DNA of 64,000 nucleotides from Homarus americanus (GCF_018991925.1 NW_024742580.1:336501-400500), one strand, 5' to 3'; counted from the stretch's first letter, positions 23,936 to 35,413 are shown. Made by a program: numbers and translations. Notes: generated by a model not told the origin, from the sequence alone.

Positions 23936-24840
23936 CTGCCTCAGTATCTTGTGCACCTGGACGCTGGAGGATGATCACTGCCTCAGTATCTTGTGCACCT
24001 GGACGCTGGAGGATGATCACTGCCTCAGTATCTTGTGCACCTGGACGCTGGAGGATGATCACTGCCTCAGTATCTTGTGCACCTGGACGCTGGAGGATGA
24101 TCACTGCCTCAGTATCTTGTGCACCTGGACGCTGGAGGATGATCACTGCCTCAGTATCTTGTGCACCTGGACGCTGGAGGATGATCACTGCCTCAGTATC
24201 TTGTGCACCTGGACGCTGGAGGATGATCACTGCCTCAGTATCTTGTGCACCTGGACGCTGGAGGATGATCACTGCCTCAGTATCTTGTGCACCTGGACGC
24301 TGGAGGATGATCACTGCCTCAGTATCTTGTGCACCTGGACGCTGGAGGATGATCACTGCCTCAGTATCTTGTGCACCTGGACTGGAGGATGATCACTGCC
24401 TATCTTGTGCACCTGGACGCTGGAGGATGATCACTGCCTCAGTATCTTGTGCACCTGGACGCTGGAGGATGATCACTGCCTCAGTATCTTGTGCACCTGG
24501 ACGCTGGAGGATGATCACTGCCTCAGTATCTTGTGCACCTGGACGCTGGAGGATGATCACTGCCTCAGTATCTTGTGCACCTGGACTGGAGGATGATCAC
24601 TGCCTCAGTATCTTGTGCACCTGGACGCTGGAGGATGATCACTGCCTCAGTATCTTGACTGGACGCTGGACGATGATCACTGCTTCAGTATCTTGTGCAC
24701 CTGGACGCTGGAGGATGATCACTGCCTCAGTATCTTGTGCACCTGGACGCTGGACGATGATCACTGCTTCGGTATCTTGTGCACCTGGACGCTGGAGGAT
24801 GATCACTGCCTCAAGTATCTTGTGCACCTGGACGCTGGAG
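23936..24840. repeat. 42-bp minisatellite (about 21 copies), highly homogeneous
   Basis: Units contain ctgcctcagtatcttgtgca, then cctggacgctggaggatgat and ca. The first ten or so copies appear identical. Later copies carry short deletions (acgctgg to actgg near 24381 and 24584; tcag lost near 24402; tgcacc lost near 24658) and a few substitutions (gaggat to gacgat, cctc to cttc). Because 42 is divisible by three, frames stay open on both strands. The 344-codon plus frame 23971-25005, a 14-residue repeat, runs on into the following GT tract, so I annotate repeat and not CDS. Confidence 0.96.
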
Positions 24841-24898
24841 GAAGAAAATCACAATTCCTGTCGTAATGAAGGAATGACGGATGAGACCAATTACGACG

Positions 24899-24901
<3 letters not shown>
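24841..24901. other. Unique spacer
   Basis: Short unique link between two repeats. Confidence 0.4.
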
Positions 24902-24935
<34 letters not shown>

Positions 24936-24944
24936 TGTGTCTGT
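24902..24944. repeat. (GT)n microsatellite
   Basis: GT run with two tct interruptions at the end. Confidence 0.93.
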
Positions 24945-25471
24945 TGAGGATTCCGCCCGTTGCGTTATTCTACACCACCCTACACTACCCTATACTCGAT
25001 TATAAGTTCCTTTCGGATGCTTCAATACTCTTGATCTACGTAATGTAATCCTTTAACTGCTGTTCCATAATCCAACATAGTATGGGATCGATAGAGAAAA
25101 TAGGGAGAGTAACTTATATGGTTGAGGAAGTAGGGAGAGTATCTAACAATACTCAATAATCTTCTATTAGAATACCTTCACACCTCCTACCAACACCTGA
25201 ACACTCTGAACCACCAGGTGAAGATTGAGTATAATTTAATATCATAAAAAAACGACGAAAATGATGAAGATTTTTGCCAAACTTCTCCAGAAAAAATGCC
25301 ATTAAGTTTTACATATTTTATTGACTCGTTTGATTCCTGGAAACGTAAAGAGATTTTGGAGTCGGTGTTATCATTTGGGGCATATAATTCATTCGTCTTA
25401 AGTAGATGATTTTCTGTACCCACTTGAGAATCTCATATGTACATAGTTTTATTCATTATAAAGGAACAAAT
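24945..25471. other. Unique AT-rich spacer
   Basis: A two-copy near-repeat agggagagta occurs at about 25102 and 25132. No gene is seen. Confidence 0.45.
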
Positions 25472-25620
25472 AAGATCTGAACCTCTTTCCTGATGACAAA
25501 GAGGATCTGAACCTCTTTCCTGGTGACAAAGAGGATCTGAACCTCTTTCCTGGTGACAAAGAGGATCTAAACCTCTTTCCTGGTGACAAAGAGGATCCAA
25601 ATCTTTTTCCTGGTAAAAAA
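25472..25620. repeat. 30-bp minisatellite (5 copies)
   Basis: Units contain gatctgaacctctttcctgg then tgacaaagag. The last copy is more diverged. Confidence 0.93.
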
Positions 25621-26472
25621 AACATCTTTATCTGTCTCTTATGCGATGAATTTGAACCTCCACTTAACAGGATTCAATCGATTATGGTAAACGATTTTGA
25701 ACCATGAAATAACCTCGTCTCTTGTAAGTACTTTGAGGATATAGAGATATAATAGAGACGTAGGGAACATTACTCGCAGGAAATAAAAAAAATATCCTCT
25801 GAGATTTCGATCTATACTAAACACCGCATTTCTTATAAAAGTTTTTGAGTAAATGGAGGTTTGCAGAGACTATTCTAAAATGATTAATAACACGATACAT
25901 TACATACTTTTTCGATCAAAATATACAAACAAAAAAATATTCAAAGTAGCTTACAATATATTCAGCAATGTGACATCAGTCCCCCCCACCCCCCAAAAAA
26001 AAAACATTGACAGATATTGGAAGAAGTTTTCAATTTATTCACTGGGGATAAAACTGGTATGAATAACAATGAAGCATGAATGAAACATGTCGGCTGAATG
26101 ATGAAGTGATACACAAAGTTGAAAAGACACAGAGAAGTATAGAGAGATGTCTGTCAAGCGAGAACCCGAGTTCCTTCATATATTTTCCTTAACAGTTGAT
26201 AATACACGGCAGCAGATCTTTGACACATGTTTGTTTTTGTTTGTTTATGAAATTCACGTGGGTTTTTTTTTATCTCAAATTTTAGTTCAATTTTCATATG
26301 AACACAAAAGTCAATAGTTAAATACGAGGGTTTTATTTTTTGTCTCTCTAATATCAGACGCCGACTGGATATTACCCAGTTCAATATTGCCCAAGTGAAA
26401 TATACGCCAATATATTTCTCTCACAATAAGTATACGAAATAGACCCTGATTTTCAAAGAAGCGAGGATATTC

Positions 26473-26474
<2 letters not shown>
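25621..26474. other. Unique AT-rich spacer
   Basis: Includes a C-run/A-run at 25981-26004. Short frames are AT-driven and unsupported. Confidence 0.5.

Positions 26475-26519
<45 letters not shown>
26475..26519. repeat. (AC)n microsatellite
   Basis: About 22 AC units. Confidence 0.95.
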
Positions 26520-26520
<1 letters not shown>

Positions 26521-26825
26521 AGGAAGGTATGTCAGAGTCACACAGCCACTGAGAGACTTCCTCCATACCGGTACAAACTACGTGTCGGTCATCCAGTAAA
26601 CGACCTGACACTTACCTTTAAATATCAGCACATCAGGAAGACAGTGCCAGCGAGTTACCTTAATATACAGTACACATACGCCTCACTGCGTCTCCTCTAC
26701 GCTCAATTAAATCAATAGGTACAGTTAACTCAGCTCTGTATGTATCACAGTGTGGGACGGGTTGTTTGTCCTGTGAGGCAGTCTCTCCAGATTAGGCAAG
26801 TGAGGTATTGGGTAATTGAAGATCA
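26520..26825. other. Unique spacer
   Basis: No features seen. Confidence 0.4.
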
Positions 26826-26850
26826 GTGTGTGTGTGTGTGTGTGTGTCTG
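26826..26850. repeat. (GT)n microsatellite
   Basis: About twelve GT units. Confidence 0.9.
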
Positions 26851-27243
26851 TGTTACACTTCTTTTGTTATTGTATAAATAAGCTAATTAATTAACTAGTA
26901 AAATATAATAAAATATGTAGAAGCCTTTTTAAATAATTATGTATTTATTAATATTTGTCATGATATATCAACGTAAATATTTTTTCTAACTAACGAATAA
27001 ATGATGTTACTGTTGATGGGAATAGGTCATCACAACATAAAGTCATCAGAAACATAACATTACAGGAAGTCATGGCGGTGGTTGGCAGCGTCAGGAGGAA
27101 GGCGAGCCACCAGAAATAGTTCCATTTTAGTGAAATTGTTATTACGATTTCACAGCCAAATAAACTCATCACGATATACAAACATTTTACCCCAAAACTC
27201 TGTGTTATATTTTCACTCTGGCGATGTTTACTCTGATCCGTCC
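26851..27243. other. Unique AT-rich spacer
   Basis: No recognisable gene or array. Confidence 0.45.
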
Positions 27244-27296
27244 TGACGTCACCTTTTATGACGTCAAATCTTTACTGCTGCCGCCAAAATATATAA
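27244..27296 (+). promoter_or_regulatory. Possible CRE pair with TATA-like element
   Basis: Two exact TGACGTCA palindromes (27244-27251 and 27259-27266) are 15 bp apart. They are followed at 27290-27296 by TATATAA in an ordinary CRE-to-TATA arrangement. TGACGTCA is the established full CREB/ATF site. No transcript or coding frame is seen downstream, so a promoter role is only a suggestion. Confidence 0.25.
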
Positions 27297-27624
27297 TTCT
27301 GGATATCGGAAACTTTTCCTTGATGAAATGTCTTGACGCTATGATTTTTTATGTTATTTTACTCTTAAAATAAAAGAGGATCTCAGTGAAATGTCGTAGT
27401 TCTATGGAGGCTGTAAATACTTTATAGTTTCCCATTGCAAAGATAAACTCCCTCAATTTTCTGGTGAATCAGAATGAAAGTTGTACAGCCACAAGTTTAT
27501 GGTGTATTTATAGACATTGTTTCTGTACAACTAGACTGAACTAAGACTGTGGTAGACTACTGAGTGACCTGAGTTATTCCTCAGTAATGACACACGGTGG
27601 ACAGTTTCATCTCAACTGACCAAA
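27297..27624. other. Unique spacer
   Basis: No features seen. Confidence 0.4.
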
Positions 27625-27660
27625 CACCTTCAGCCATAAGTGAGTTATGGCTGACGGGTG
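27625..27660. other. Perfect 9-bp inverted repeat (hairpin)
   Basis: cagccataa (27631-27639) and ttatggctg (27645-27653) are exact reverse complements with a 5-base loop. An outer cacc/ggtg pair (27625-27628 with 27657-27660) extends the stem after a small internal loop. The sequence is not low-complexity. The role is unknown. Confidence 0.6.
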
Positions 27661-27973
27661 ATGACTCCTTATGTCTAATGTACCTCACTATCTGTTTACT
27701 TTACGGAGACAGATCACACAAAAACCTCTAAAGCTTTATCTTAATACGTGATAATGTAGTTCATGGGAAATTCCTTTTATGAACGGGGTAATTGGTGGTC
27801 ACAGAAGAGTCAAGAAGGTAATATGGGTCTATAGTCAACAGTAAATAAGATTTGTTTTCTGTTGGAAGATATATAGTGTAAGAATATCCTGAATATACAC
27901 CTCTAAATGATCATGATTTCGTTGTTGTTTATTTGCATTTAGAAGACTTTTGTATCTGGACCATGAAACTCAA
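27661..27973. other. Unique spacer
   Basis: No features seen. Confidence 0.4.
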
Positions 27974-28018
<45 letters not shown>

Positions 28019-28038
28019 ACACACACCCACACACACAC
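27974..28038. repeat. (CA)n microsatellite with CCA interruptions
   Basis: CA run with cacacccacac variants at the 3' end. Confidence 0.95.
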
Positions 28039-28296
28039 TACATGTTAAAACAGTACCTCCACCACCGGGTCAGGAAATACAGTACTACCACCGACTGAAC
28101 AAAACAAAGAAAGTTTTTTTTTTGTATTCTTTTTATTCAAGCTGTGATATTTGATCATCGTTTCCCTATATATTCTCCATGCTTACCCTTGGCACCCCTC
28201 ACACGTACCATCACCGTGGGAGAGGAGGCAACTCACACACCACACAGTGCCGGCCTTACACACATTTGGGGTACCTCTGACTGTCCTTCCTACCTC

Positions 28297-28352
28297 CTCT
28301 CTCACTGTTATCTCCCCTCTCACTGTTATCTCCCCTCTCACTGTTACCTCTC
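28297..28352. repeat. 18-bp repeat (3 copies)
   Basis: cctctcactgttatctcc is repeated three times, the last with an acc variant. Confidence 0.85.
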
Positions 28353-28413
28353 TACCTCATCTCCCAGGATTTACCCCCTCTAAGCTTCGGGATTTAACCT
28401 GTTTCTGAAAGAG

Positions 28414-28415
<2 letters not shown>

Positions 28416-28458
<43 letters not shown>
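28416..28458. repeat. (GA)n microsatellite
   Basis: About 21 GA units. Confidence 0.95.
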
Positions 28459-28462
<4 letters not shown>

Positions 28463-28523
28463 TTTGCAGACAAGAGTTCCAATATTGACAAATGGATTCG
28501 TGTTTTAAGTTTATGTGATCTTC

Positions 28524-28945
28524 TAGTCTCCTGTCTTCTCTCCTTCTCTCTCCTTCCCTCCCTCCCTCCCTTGCTCCCTCCCTCCCTCCCTCGCTCCCTC
28601 CCTCCCTCCCTCCTCCCTCCTTCCCTCGCTCCCTCCAATCCTCGCCTCCTTTTCCCTCATAAATAACATTATTTACAGAATTTACCTCTAAGCTCCCTTA
28701 AGCCCTATCTCAATCCCACGACCCTTACTCCCTCCCTATTCCTCTCCCTCCTTAACTTTTCTCTATATTCTTCTTCTTCTCCCTTTCCACACACCCTTTA
28801 CTCTCCTAATCTTTCTACATATCCTCACTTCTTTCACTCTCCCCCCTTTCTCTTTTTCTTCTTTCCTTATCCTGGCTATTTCCCTCTTTCTTCCCCTCTC
28901 CTCTTCCCCTCATCCCCTCTCCAGTCCCCTCTTCTTCCTCCTCTA
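28524..28945. repeat. Polypyrimidine tract (CCCT/CCTT)
   Basis: Positions 28545-28640 are nearly pure (CCTC)n. The remainder to 28945 is a looser C/T-rich stretch. The Arg/Glu/Gly-rich minus frame over it is compositional. Confidence 0.85.
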
Positions 28946-29269
28946 CTGTTCAACCAGTTATGTAAGCCATGGCAACAGATGGCTAAATTGACCCACTATC
29001 TACTTAATTAAGCTACTGTTTCCCACACCACCTGATCAACAGCTGGCTATTTTGACTCACCACCTGTGTAAGCATCTCACACCTCCTGGTAATACAGATG
29101 GCTACCTGCTGTGTCCTCTGAGCCCTTTCTTTCAGCTGGTGCGTCAAGAGGGGCATCACTTCTACCATCTGTGATCCATCTTGCTGTAATTAAATCTTAG
29201 AAGGGAAAGTTTAGATCCTGTAGAACTTGTGTGGCCGCGAGACGTAAATCTGAGTGAATATTTAATTTA
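28946..29269. other. Unique spacer
   Basis: Two loosely similar segments (gttatgtaagccatggcaacagatggcta-like and aataca-gatggctacctg) suggest an old short duplication. No gene is seen. Confidence 0.4.
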
Positions 29270-29540
29270 ATGTGATGTGTGACGTAGTGTTAGGTGTGAC
29301 GTAGTGTGGTGATGTGTGACGTAGTGTGGTGATGTATGGCGTAGTGTGGTGATGTATGGCGTAGTGTGGTGATGTGTGACGTAGTGTGGTGATGTGTGAC
29401 GTAGTGTTAGGTGTGACGTAGTGTGGTGATGTGTGACGTAGTGTGGTGATGTGTGACGTAGTGTTAGGTGTGACGTAGTGTGGTGATGTGTGACGTAGTG
29501 TGGTGATGTATGGCGTAGTGTGGTGATGTGTGACGTAGTT
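29270..29540. repeat. 20-bp minisatellite (about 13 copies)
   Basis: The unit gtgatgtgtgacgtagtgtg has tatggc variants. A shortened copy reading taggtgtgacgtagtg recurs three times at 29289, 29407 and 29463, indicating larger-scale duplication. Confidence 0.93.
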
Positions 29541-30261
29541 ATAATGAGTTTACATTCTTAACATAGCAGTGTGAGTGTAAACTAATCATCATGAGTTTAC
29601 TGTGAGTTTTACGAGTCGCGAATACTTACAACAATGAAGCCAATTTTCTCACAGAGTAATTACCATAAAAATATCTAGTCTCGTCCTCACCAAAAAAATT
29701 CCAACACTGTCTCTTTATTGAAGCTTTAAATCTCCCTTGTTGTGCCTCGTCTCTGAGGCCCTGAAGTAACGCGTTAATGGGTAGTTTAGAAAAAGTAGCT
29801 TAAAGGGTTGGAAGTAATGGGATGTTAGTAAGGAAATGGGGAATGTTGTCGAGTACGAGGAAATGGGTTTAGGGTTTTTCCTGGTTGACGATTTCTAGTC
29901 AATGTTATTGTTATTGTTTAATTGTTATTGTAATTGTTGTTGTTATATCTCGAGGATATAAACCGGATGGATAATGTTCTGTGGGAATTTGTCACTATTT
30001 CAGGAAGTAGTTGGGTCGTTTTTCTTGATTCTATTCTTGAAGAGTTGAAGGAAAAACTAACCAAATAAATTATATATTGTAGCTACTTATACCAGTGGGA
30101 GATTTACGTGTCTGTTGGTATGAAATATGCATGACCACGAAGGCCCAAAAGTTGTTGCTATTGTACAACATCTCTGACCACTCACTGACGACAGAGATCA
30201 ATACAGTTCGTTTAGTTTATAATGGACTGTGTGCTTGTGATTAACTATGCACAGGTTAAGG
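29541..30261. other. Unique spacer
   Basis: No gene is seen. A short GTTATT-rich patch lies at about 29904-29943. Confidence 0.45.
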
Positions 30262-30555
30262 GATGTTAGGTGTCAGGGTTAGGTGTCAGGGCTAGGTGTC
30301 AGGGCTAGGTGTCAGGGATAGTTGTTAGACTAGGTGTCAAGCTGTCAGACTATAGGTTAGGTGTCAGGGTTAGGTGTCAGGGCTAGGTGTCAGGGCTAGG
30401 TGTCAGGGATAGTTGTTAGACTAGGTGTCAGGGCTAGGTGTCAGGGATAGCTGTCAGACTAGGTGTCGGCGTTGGGGTTAGGTTTTAAGGCTAGGTGTCA
30501 GGGTGTCGTGTCATGTTAAGTGTCAGGGTTATATGCTAGAGCTTTGTGTCAAGGC
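30262..30555. repeat. 13-bp minisatellite with about 90-bp higher-order duplication
   Basis: The unit is taggtgtcagggc with g/a/t variants. A block starting ttaggtgtcagggttaggtg near 30266 is repeated in the same variant order near 30356. Confidence 0.88.
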
Positions 30556-30606
30556 TACGGGGTCAGAAGTTTGTTTCGTAATAGGTGCCGGTGGCTCTGT
30601 GTCGTG

Positions 30607-30635
30607 CTAACCTAACCTAACCTAACCTAACCTAA
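30607..30635 (-). repeat. Interstitial (CCTAA)n telomere-type array
   Basis: Six perfect CTAAC pentamers. Confidence 0.88.
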
Positions 30636-30763
30636 TGTTAAGCTAAGATTGTCAAAAGGCTCCCACTTACTGCTGTCTGTTTGTTTCTCCTCTTTTATTG
30701 TGTATTTTCGTATCTTTCCTTCATTCACTTTCAAAAAACAGTTTTCAGTCTGTCCACGCATCT

Positions 30764-30765
<2 letters not shown>

Positions 30766-30819
<54 letters not shown>
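30766..30819. repeat. (CT)n microsatellite
   Basis: 27 CT units, followed by a T/C-rich stretch to about 30880. Confidence 0.96.
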
Positions 30820-30823
<4 letters not shown>

Positions 30824-31016
30824 TCACTCTTTCGTTTTTCCTTTTTTCTGTTTTTTTCTTTTCTTTCTTTTCTTCCTCTGTTAAAAAAGAAAAAAAAGAA
30901 TCAAATTTATGGGAAAAGTTCGCCAACAGAATTCAGACACTGAAAATTCGAAGGAAAAATCCGAAGTGTTGGGTTACTCGAGTCTCGACGGCTTCCGAAA
31001 AATAAAATAACGTACC

Positions 31017-31460
31017 AGTGTATAAAATCCAGGGCAGAAAATCCCAATATGTAAGATCCAATTGGTGAAAAAAAATCCTATTGTGTTAAATCTTATGGGT
31101 AAAAAAAAATCCCGCTATGCAAGATCAAATGGACGACAAGAAATCCCAGTGTGTAACATCCAAAGGCGGAAAATCCCACTATGTAAGATCAAACGGGTGA
31201 AAAAAATCCTATTGTGTAAGATTTAATGGGTGAAAAAAACTGATATTCCGATACACTGGATCAAGTGGTGGGATTGTGTCCGATGGGGTTAACTTTCATG
31301 GGATTTTGTCTTCTGATATCTTACCCGATGGAATTTTGTCCATTAGGTTTATGTTTCCATGAATATTTTGTCCACTAAGCTTTTCCTTTGTGGATTTATT
31401 CCCAGTGGGATTTTGTTCAGTGGGGTTTTCTCACGGGGGATTTGTACTTTCCTCGGTGAG
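31017..31460. repeat. Decayed minisatellite in two opposed blocks
   Basis: In 31017-31240, copies of aaaatccca and gtaagatc with A-runs recur about every 33-38 bp. In 31258-31460 the complementary words tgggatttt and gtcc recur, so the second block is the same family on the opposite strand. A related gtgggattttgtcta occurs in the repeat at about 52316. Confidence 0.65.
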
Positions 31461-31677
31461 TTTTATCCATCGTGTGTATTTGACATTTCATTATTTATTT
31501 ACTTTGGTCGTGAGGAAAATTGGTCCACTTATCTCCAGCTCTGAGGAAAGAAGGACAAGAGGCAAGAGGAACAGCACCATTAAGAAGATTTATGGAGTAT
31601 TACAGGCGTCGGTAGCTTAGTGGGCGGTCATGTGTGTCGAAGGTGGGCGTCGGAAGAGCCATGGGTGATGTTAACGT
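31461..31677. other. Unique spacer
   Basis: tagcttagtgg at about 31614 matches a Pol III A-box consensus, but no acceptable B box follows. No gene is called. Confidence 0.4.
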
Positions 31678-31885
31678 CCGCCCACGTCCACTCACCCACA
31701 CCCGACCACAGACTCACCTACAGTCACCTATTCTCATCCACAACTATTTACAACCATCCATAAACACCAACCCACACCCTCCCACGTCCACCCATAACCA
31801 CTCACACCCACACAAAGCCAGCCATACCTACCCACACACATCTACACCTACCCACACACATCTACACCTACCCACACCCGTTTAA
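31678..31885. repeat. C/A-rich low-complexity (CCCACAC-type)
   Basis: Irregular cacccacac, catccac and acctacccacacacatct words. The last is repeated exactly twice near 31830 and 31848. Confidence 0.82.
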
Positions 31886-32352
31886 AGTTCTTTGTCAATA
31901 TCATAAAGACTCGTGTTAAAACACTCTACCCACGTTGGTGAGGTAATGTACAGCTGTGGAGAAGAGTCCCTGAACACTTGGCTATATCTGACACGTGAGT
32001 GGTTCGGATACAATATTAAATAGAAACCAATCATATATGACCCAGAAATCGATGAAAAATATTGCTAAGTGTTGAGGGAATTTTCTTGTCCTCAACTGTA
32101 CACATCAAGACAAAGACAAGTTCTAGGGGGACTTCCACAGTATCATCAGATATTCTGGATATAAACAGAAGTTGTAATATTAACAGGTAAATACAATACT
32201 CTCTCAGAGGTAACATGAAAACAGAATTTAATCCTCCTCTCAGACTGAACTATTAGAATATATCTATGAGAGAGCGTTGTAGCGACGATGACAGTGAAAA
32301 CAGTGAATTGCAATTACTTGTCCGGTACATTTACTCACAGACGAGGAAATGA
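31886..32352. other. Unique spacer
   Basis: No features seen. Confidence 0.4.
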
Positions 32353-32619
32353 AGATCACAAGGCTCAACCTTCATTGATGTCAGGGAGAAACATGTTGAT
32401 CTGTTGCCTCCTAATCTTGCAGTCAGTGTTGGTGGAATTCTCGTGATTGACAGAAACAGAGAATCAACATTTGCAAGAACCTGGATAATCCAGCTACACG
32501 TTCACAGTGAATTAAGTATTGTACACCTTCTGGATAATTTAGACACGAGGGAAATAATGGAAATGTGTTTGGTAGAAATGCAGATGTTGGTTGAAACTTA
32601 CTCGTATTTGGTACCTTAG
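32353..32619 (+). other. Candidate internal exon-like open frame (88 codons)
   Basis: The stretch is open on the plus strand from just after a TGA to a TAG, outside repeats. The peptide has balanced composition (for example VGGILVIDRNRESTFARTW and LLDNLDTREIMEMCLVEMQM). Possible AG acceptors precede it. No start Met is present near the 5' side, so it would have to be a terminal exon or a fragment. An overlapping minus frame is also open, which weakens the case. No family is recognised. Confidence 0.13.
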
Positions 32620-33199
32620 AGTGACATATCCTTCGTGTCCACCTCGGGTTAGCTTCTGTCATAATCAAAGTCACATTCACGTAAGACAAACCTGATTTTA
32701 CAATTCTCCTGACTAATGATGTGTTTCAGTACGTGTCGAGTAACTTCAGGCAACTCTAAGGTTGTCTCAACAACTTTCCGTGTGCCATTGAGACTCTGCA
32801 AAAAGTTGTGAGAACTCGTGAGCGAGGAGACCAGGGAAGTCAACCATGCGGGTCTTGGCGTCACGGATCACAGACGGGTTAAGAGGGGATGAGTCACACC
32901 GGGCACAAACAACACACTGCCTCCTCTTCCTCCTCCTCCTCCTCCTCTTCCTGCCATCCCCACCTCCACACCCCCTCCTCCCGAGGAATGCCTTTCACTC
33001 GGTGGGAGGGGCGTCTTGGATGAGGACCGGCTCTCAGTGAATGGGAAAGAGGAACATAATTCATCTAGACAATGGTGGTGCAGCGCCTGGCTACCCTCCG
33101 TGCAGAGGAAAGGATTCCCACGACAGAATCAAATATACTCAGAGGAGAGTTAATATGATTTAATTTAGAGTATCTTAATCTAACATAATTATACGCAGT
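32620..33199. other. Spacer with short (CCT)n tract
   Basis: CTC/CCT-rich patch at 32920-32990. The rest is unique with no gene seen. Confidence 0.45.
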
Positions 33200-33240
33200 G
33201 TAACCTAACGTAACCAAATTTAGCCTAACCTAACCTAACA
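33200..33240 (-). repeat. Degenerate (CCTAA)n telomere-type array
   Basis: Eight pentamers with several variants (taacg, caaat, tagcc). Confidence 0.75.
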
Positions 33241-34618
33241 GAGTATTAATGTATTCGTGCTGCAGTTCTCTGATGGAAAACTGCCGAGCAGGATTATATG
33301 AAGTACGAATTTATGTATTGCGAAATGATAGAAGGGAGTTTTCCTCTTTTGAAAAATCATTTAGAAATTGTTCAGTCAGAATTTACTCAATATAATTCTC
33401 CAGGTGGCTCATACATCACAGGTGGTGGTGATCCTCGCGACAGCTGGATCACTATTCATCACGTATAAGTCTTGGATTTAGTGTCCACTTAATACACCCC
33501 CTCTCACCTGTGTTCACAATGGTGATTATTATCTGCTTGTCTCACCCACACCTGTACCATAAACCTCGCCAGCACTAAAAACCAACACCACCTGGCGTCT
33601 CCCACACTAACCAGTAATACCTGACAAGCGTAAAGAAGTTACCGGCTGCGCTACACGAATAATAACCTTCTTTTTTTCCCACCAAAGGCGTTACCTAAGG
33701 TGGGAAGCTCCGAGGTGGAGACGTTACAGCGTCCAGGACAAATACGAGAGACCGTGTGTTGTGTGATTCTCAAGAGCAGTAGATCACTCGACTCCGCCAT
33801 CTTGGGACCCAAAGACCAAAGGGTCATCTATCAAAAGGTTGATTACTAAATAAGGATAAAAGTACACCTCCATTTACGGTACAGTCTGAATTTTGGCGTC
33901 GTGTAGGCCAATCCGGTTAAGAGTTAAATTAACATGTGAATATCTGACATTCTAAACACTGGCGATTTCTTAAAGAGATAAATTCATTCACACTGTTTTC
34001 CATCTAAATTAATAACAAACGAACAAACACAATTTAATTTATTATTTCTCACTGCTCAACATCAGAGTATCTTGGAACACAACGTAAAAAAGTATTTTAT
34101 CGTTGTCACAAAAAACTGGGAACAAACAAATGAAGCGTATCTGGCGGACGAGCATTGTGTGGCCTGACGGGGGGTAGCCAGCGAGCTCCACCATTGTCCC
34201 TTTGTTTACTGAACTCGGCTGTTGGGATCATAACTTCTCCCATTTTATTATTGCTTTGAAATAATTATATATATATATATTTAACACTAATTCTCATAGT
34301 TTTTTATATAGACATGTTTAATATTTATGGATTTTTTTAATGTGTACTAGTTGGGCTTGTTAAGACGAACGAGGAAGGTCATTGTTGTTTACGGAAGCTG
34401 TGGCCACGTAGAGGAGAATGTCAAAGCGAGCCAGTTGTTCGGGGACTCAGGCAGCTACAGTAGTAACGTGGAAGAGGGAGGAACTTAGGACGGCTTGGTC
34501 ACTTATAAAAAGAACATTTCACTAAGCACTGTTTTGTCATCTGTCTGAGAGTATCAGTGGAAGCGTCCATGAGACTTTATTTCTGAGAGAAGGATGTGAC
34601 ATGCACAGAACCTGTTGG
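33241..34618. other. Unique AT-rich spacer, 1.4 kb
   Basis: Read on both strands. No gene or array apart from a (TA)8 at about 34266. Confidence 0.55.
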
Positions 34619-34724
34619 CATACATACATACATACATACATACATACATACATACATACATCCATACATACATACGTAGACAGACAGACAGACAGAGAGA
34701 CAAACAAACAGACAGACAGAGAGA
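34619..34724. repeat. (CATA)n then (GACA)n compound microsatellite
   Basis: CATA to about 34674, then cagacaga units with gaga and caaa variants. Confidence 0.95.
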
Positions 34725-35386
34725 TACGTTGATAGGGTATATATTCTAAATTTATATATAATTCTTAATCGTCTTTATTCAATTGGCTTCCGTACCAGAG
34801 AAGTTTCATGTACCTGTTGTCTCCTCTTTAGATCACCTGAGTGGACCCCATAGGGTAGATCATCAATACCGTTCCTCTATCTCTCTTATACCTTGTGGCT
34901 TTCATCTGTCACCGAGTCTTCCAGGAAAGTTCTGATCATCCTCAAAACTGCCGTCGGGAATTTCAGACTCGAACGCAACATCTCCAGTGGTCATTATTGT
35001 TATTGGTTGTGGTTAACTCCGGTGCTTCTTGAGAGGTTCATACAATACCTGGGTGGTAGCTTCACCTTTATTGTTGACCTTCGGAGAGTTTCATTTGTCC
35101 ATGAGACTTAATAGTTGACACTTTTGTTTTATGGATCTCATTAAAAACGGCTTTATTTACAAGAAGAAACAATAGCTAATGAGATGGGAGTATTGCCTCA
35201 CAAAGTATATAGTGAAAGACGAAATTTCTTCATTTGTTAAAGAAAATAAATCAATATTCCAGAGAACATTTTAATATCGTTTTAAAAAATATATAAATTG
35301 ATTTTTCCTTTAATGAACAAATGGGAAATATTTTAATCATTAGCGATTCTTCTGATATTAACTTAAGCGTATGTCTGTCTATCCAT
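34725..35386. other. Unique spacer
   Basis: The plus frame 34893-35111 starts on TTG and has no recognisable motif. Nothing is called. Confidence 0.45.
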
Positions 35387-35413
35387 CACACACAGACACA
35401 CACACACACACAC
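35387..35413. repeat. (CA)n microsatellite
   Basis: About twelve CA units with one CAG-type interruption. Confidence 0.88.

Noticed and set aside
23971..25005. 344-codon open frame, the longest in the window
   Set aside because: It is the translation of the 42-bp minisatellite and continues through a GT tract. Other frames on both strands are equally open, and copy-level deletions shift the frame.
31600..31665. tRNA-like A box tagcttagtgg
   Set aside because: There is no acceptable B box at tRNA spacing and no acceptor stem pairing.
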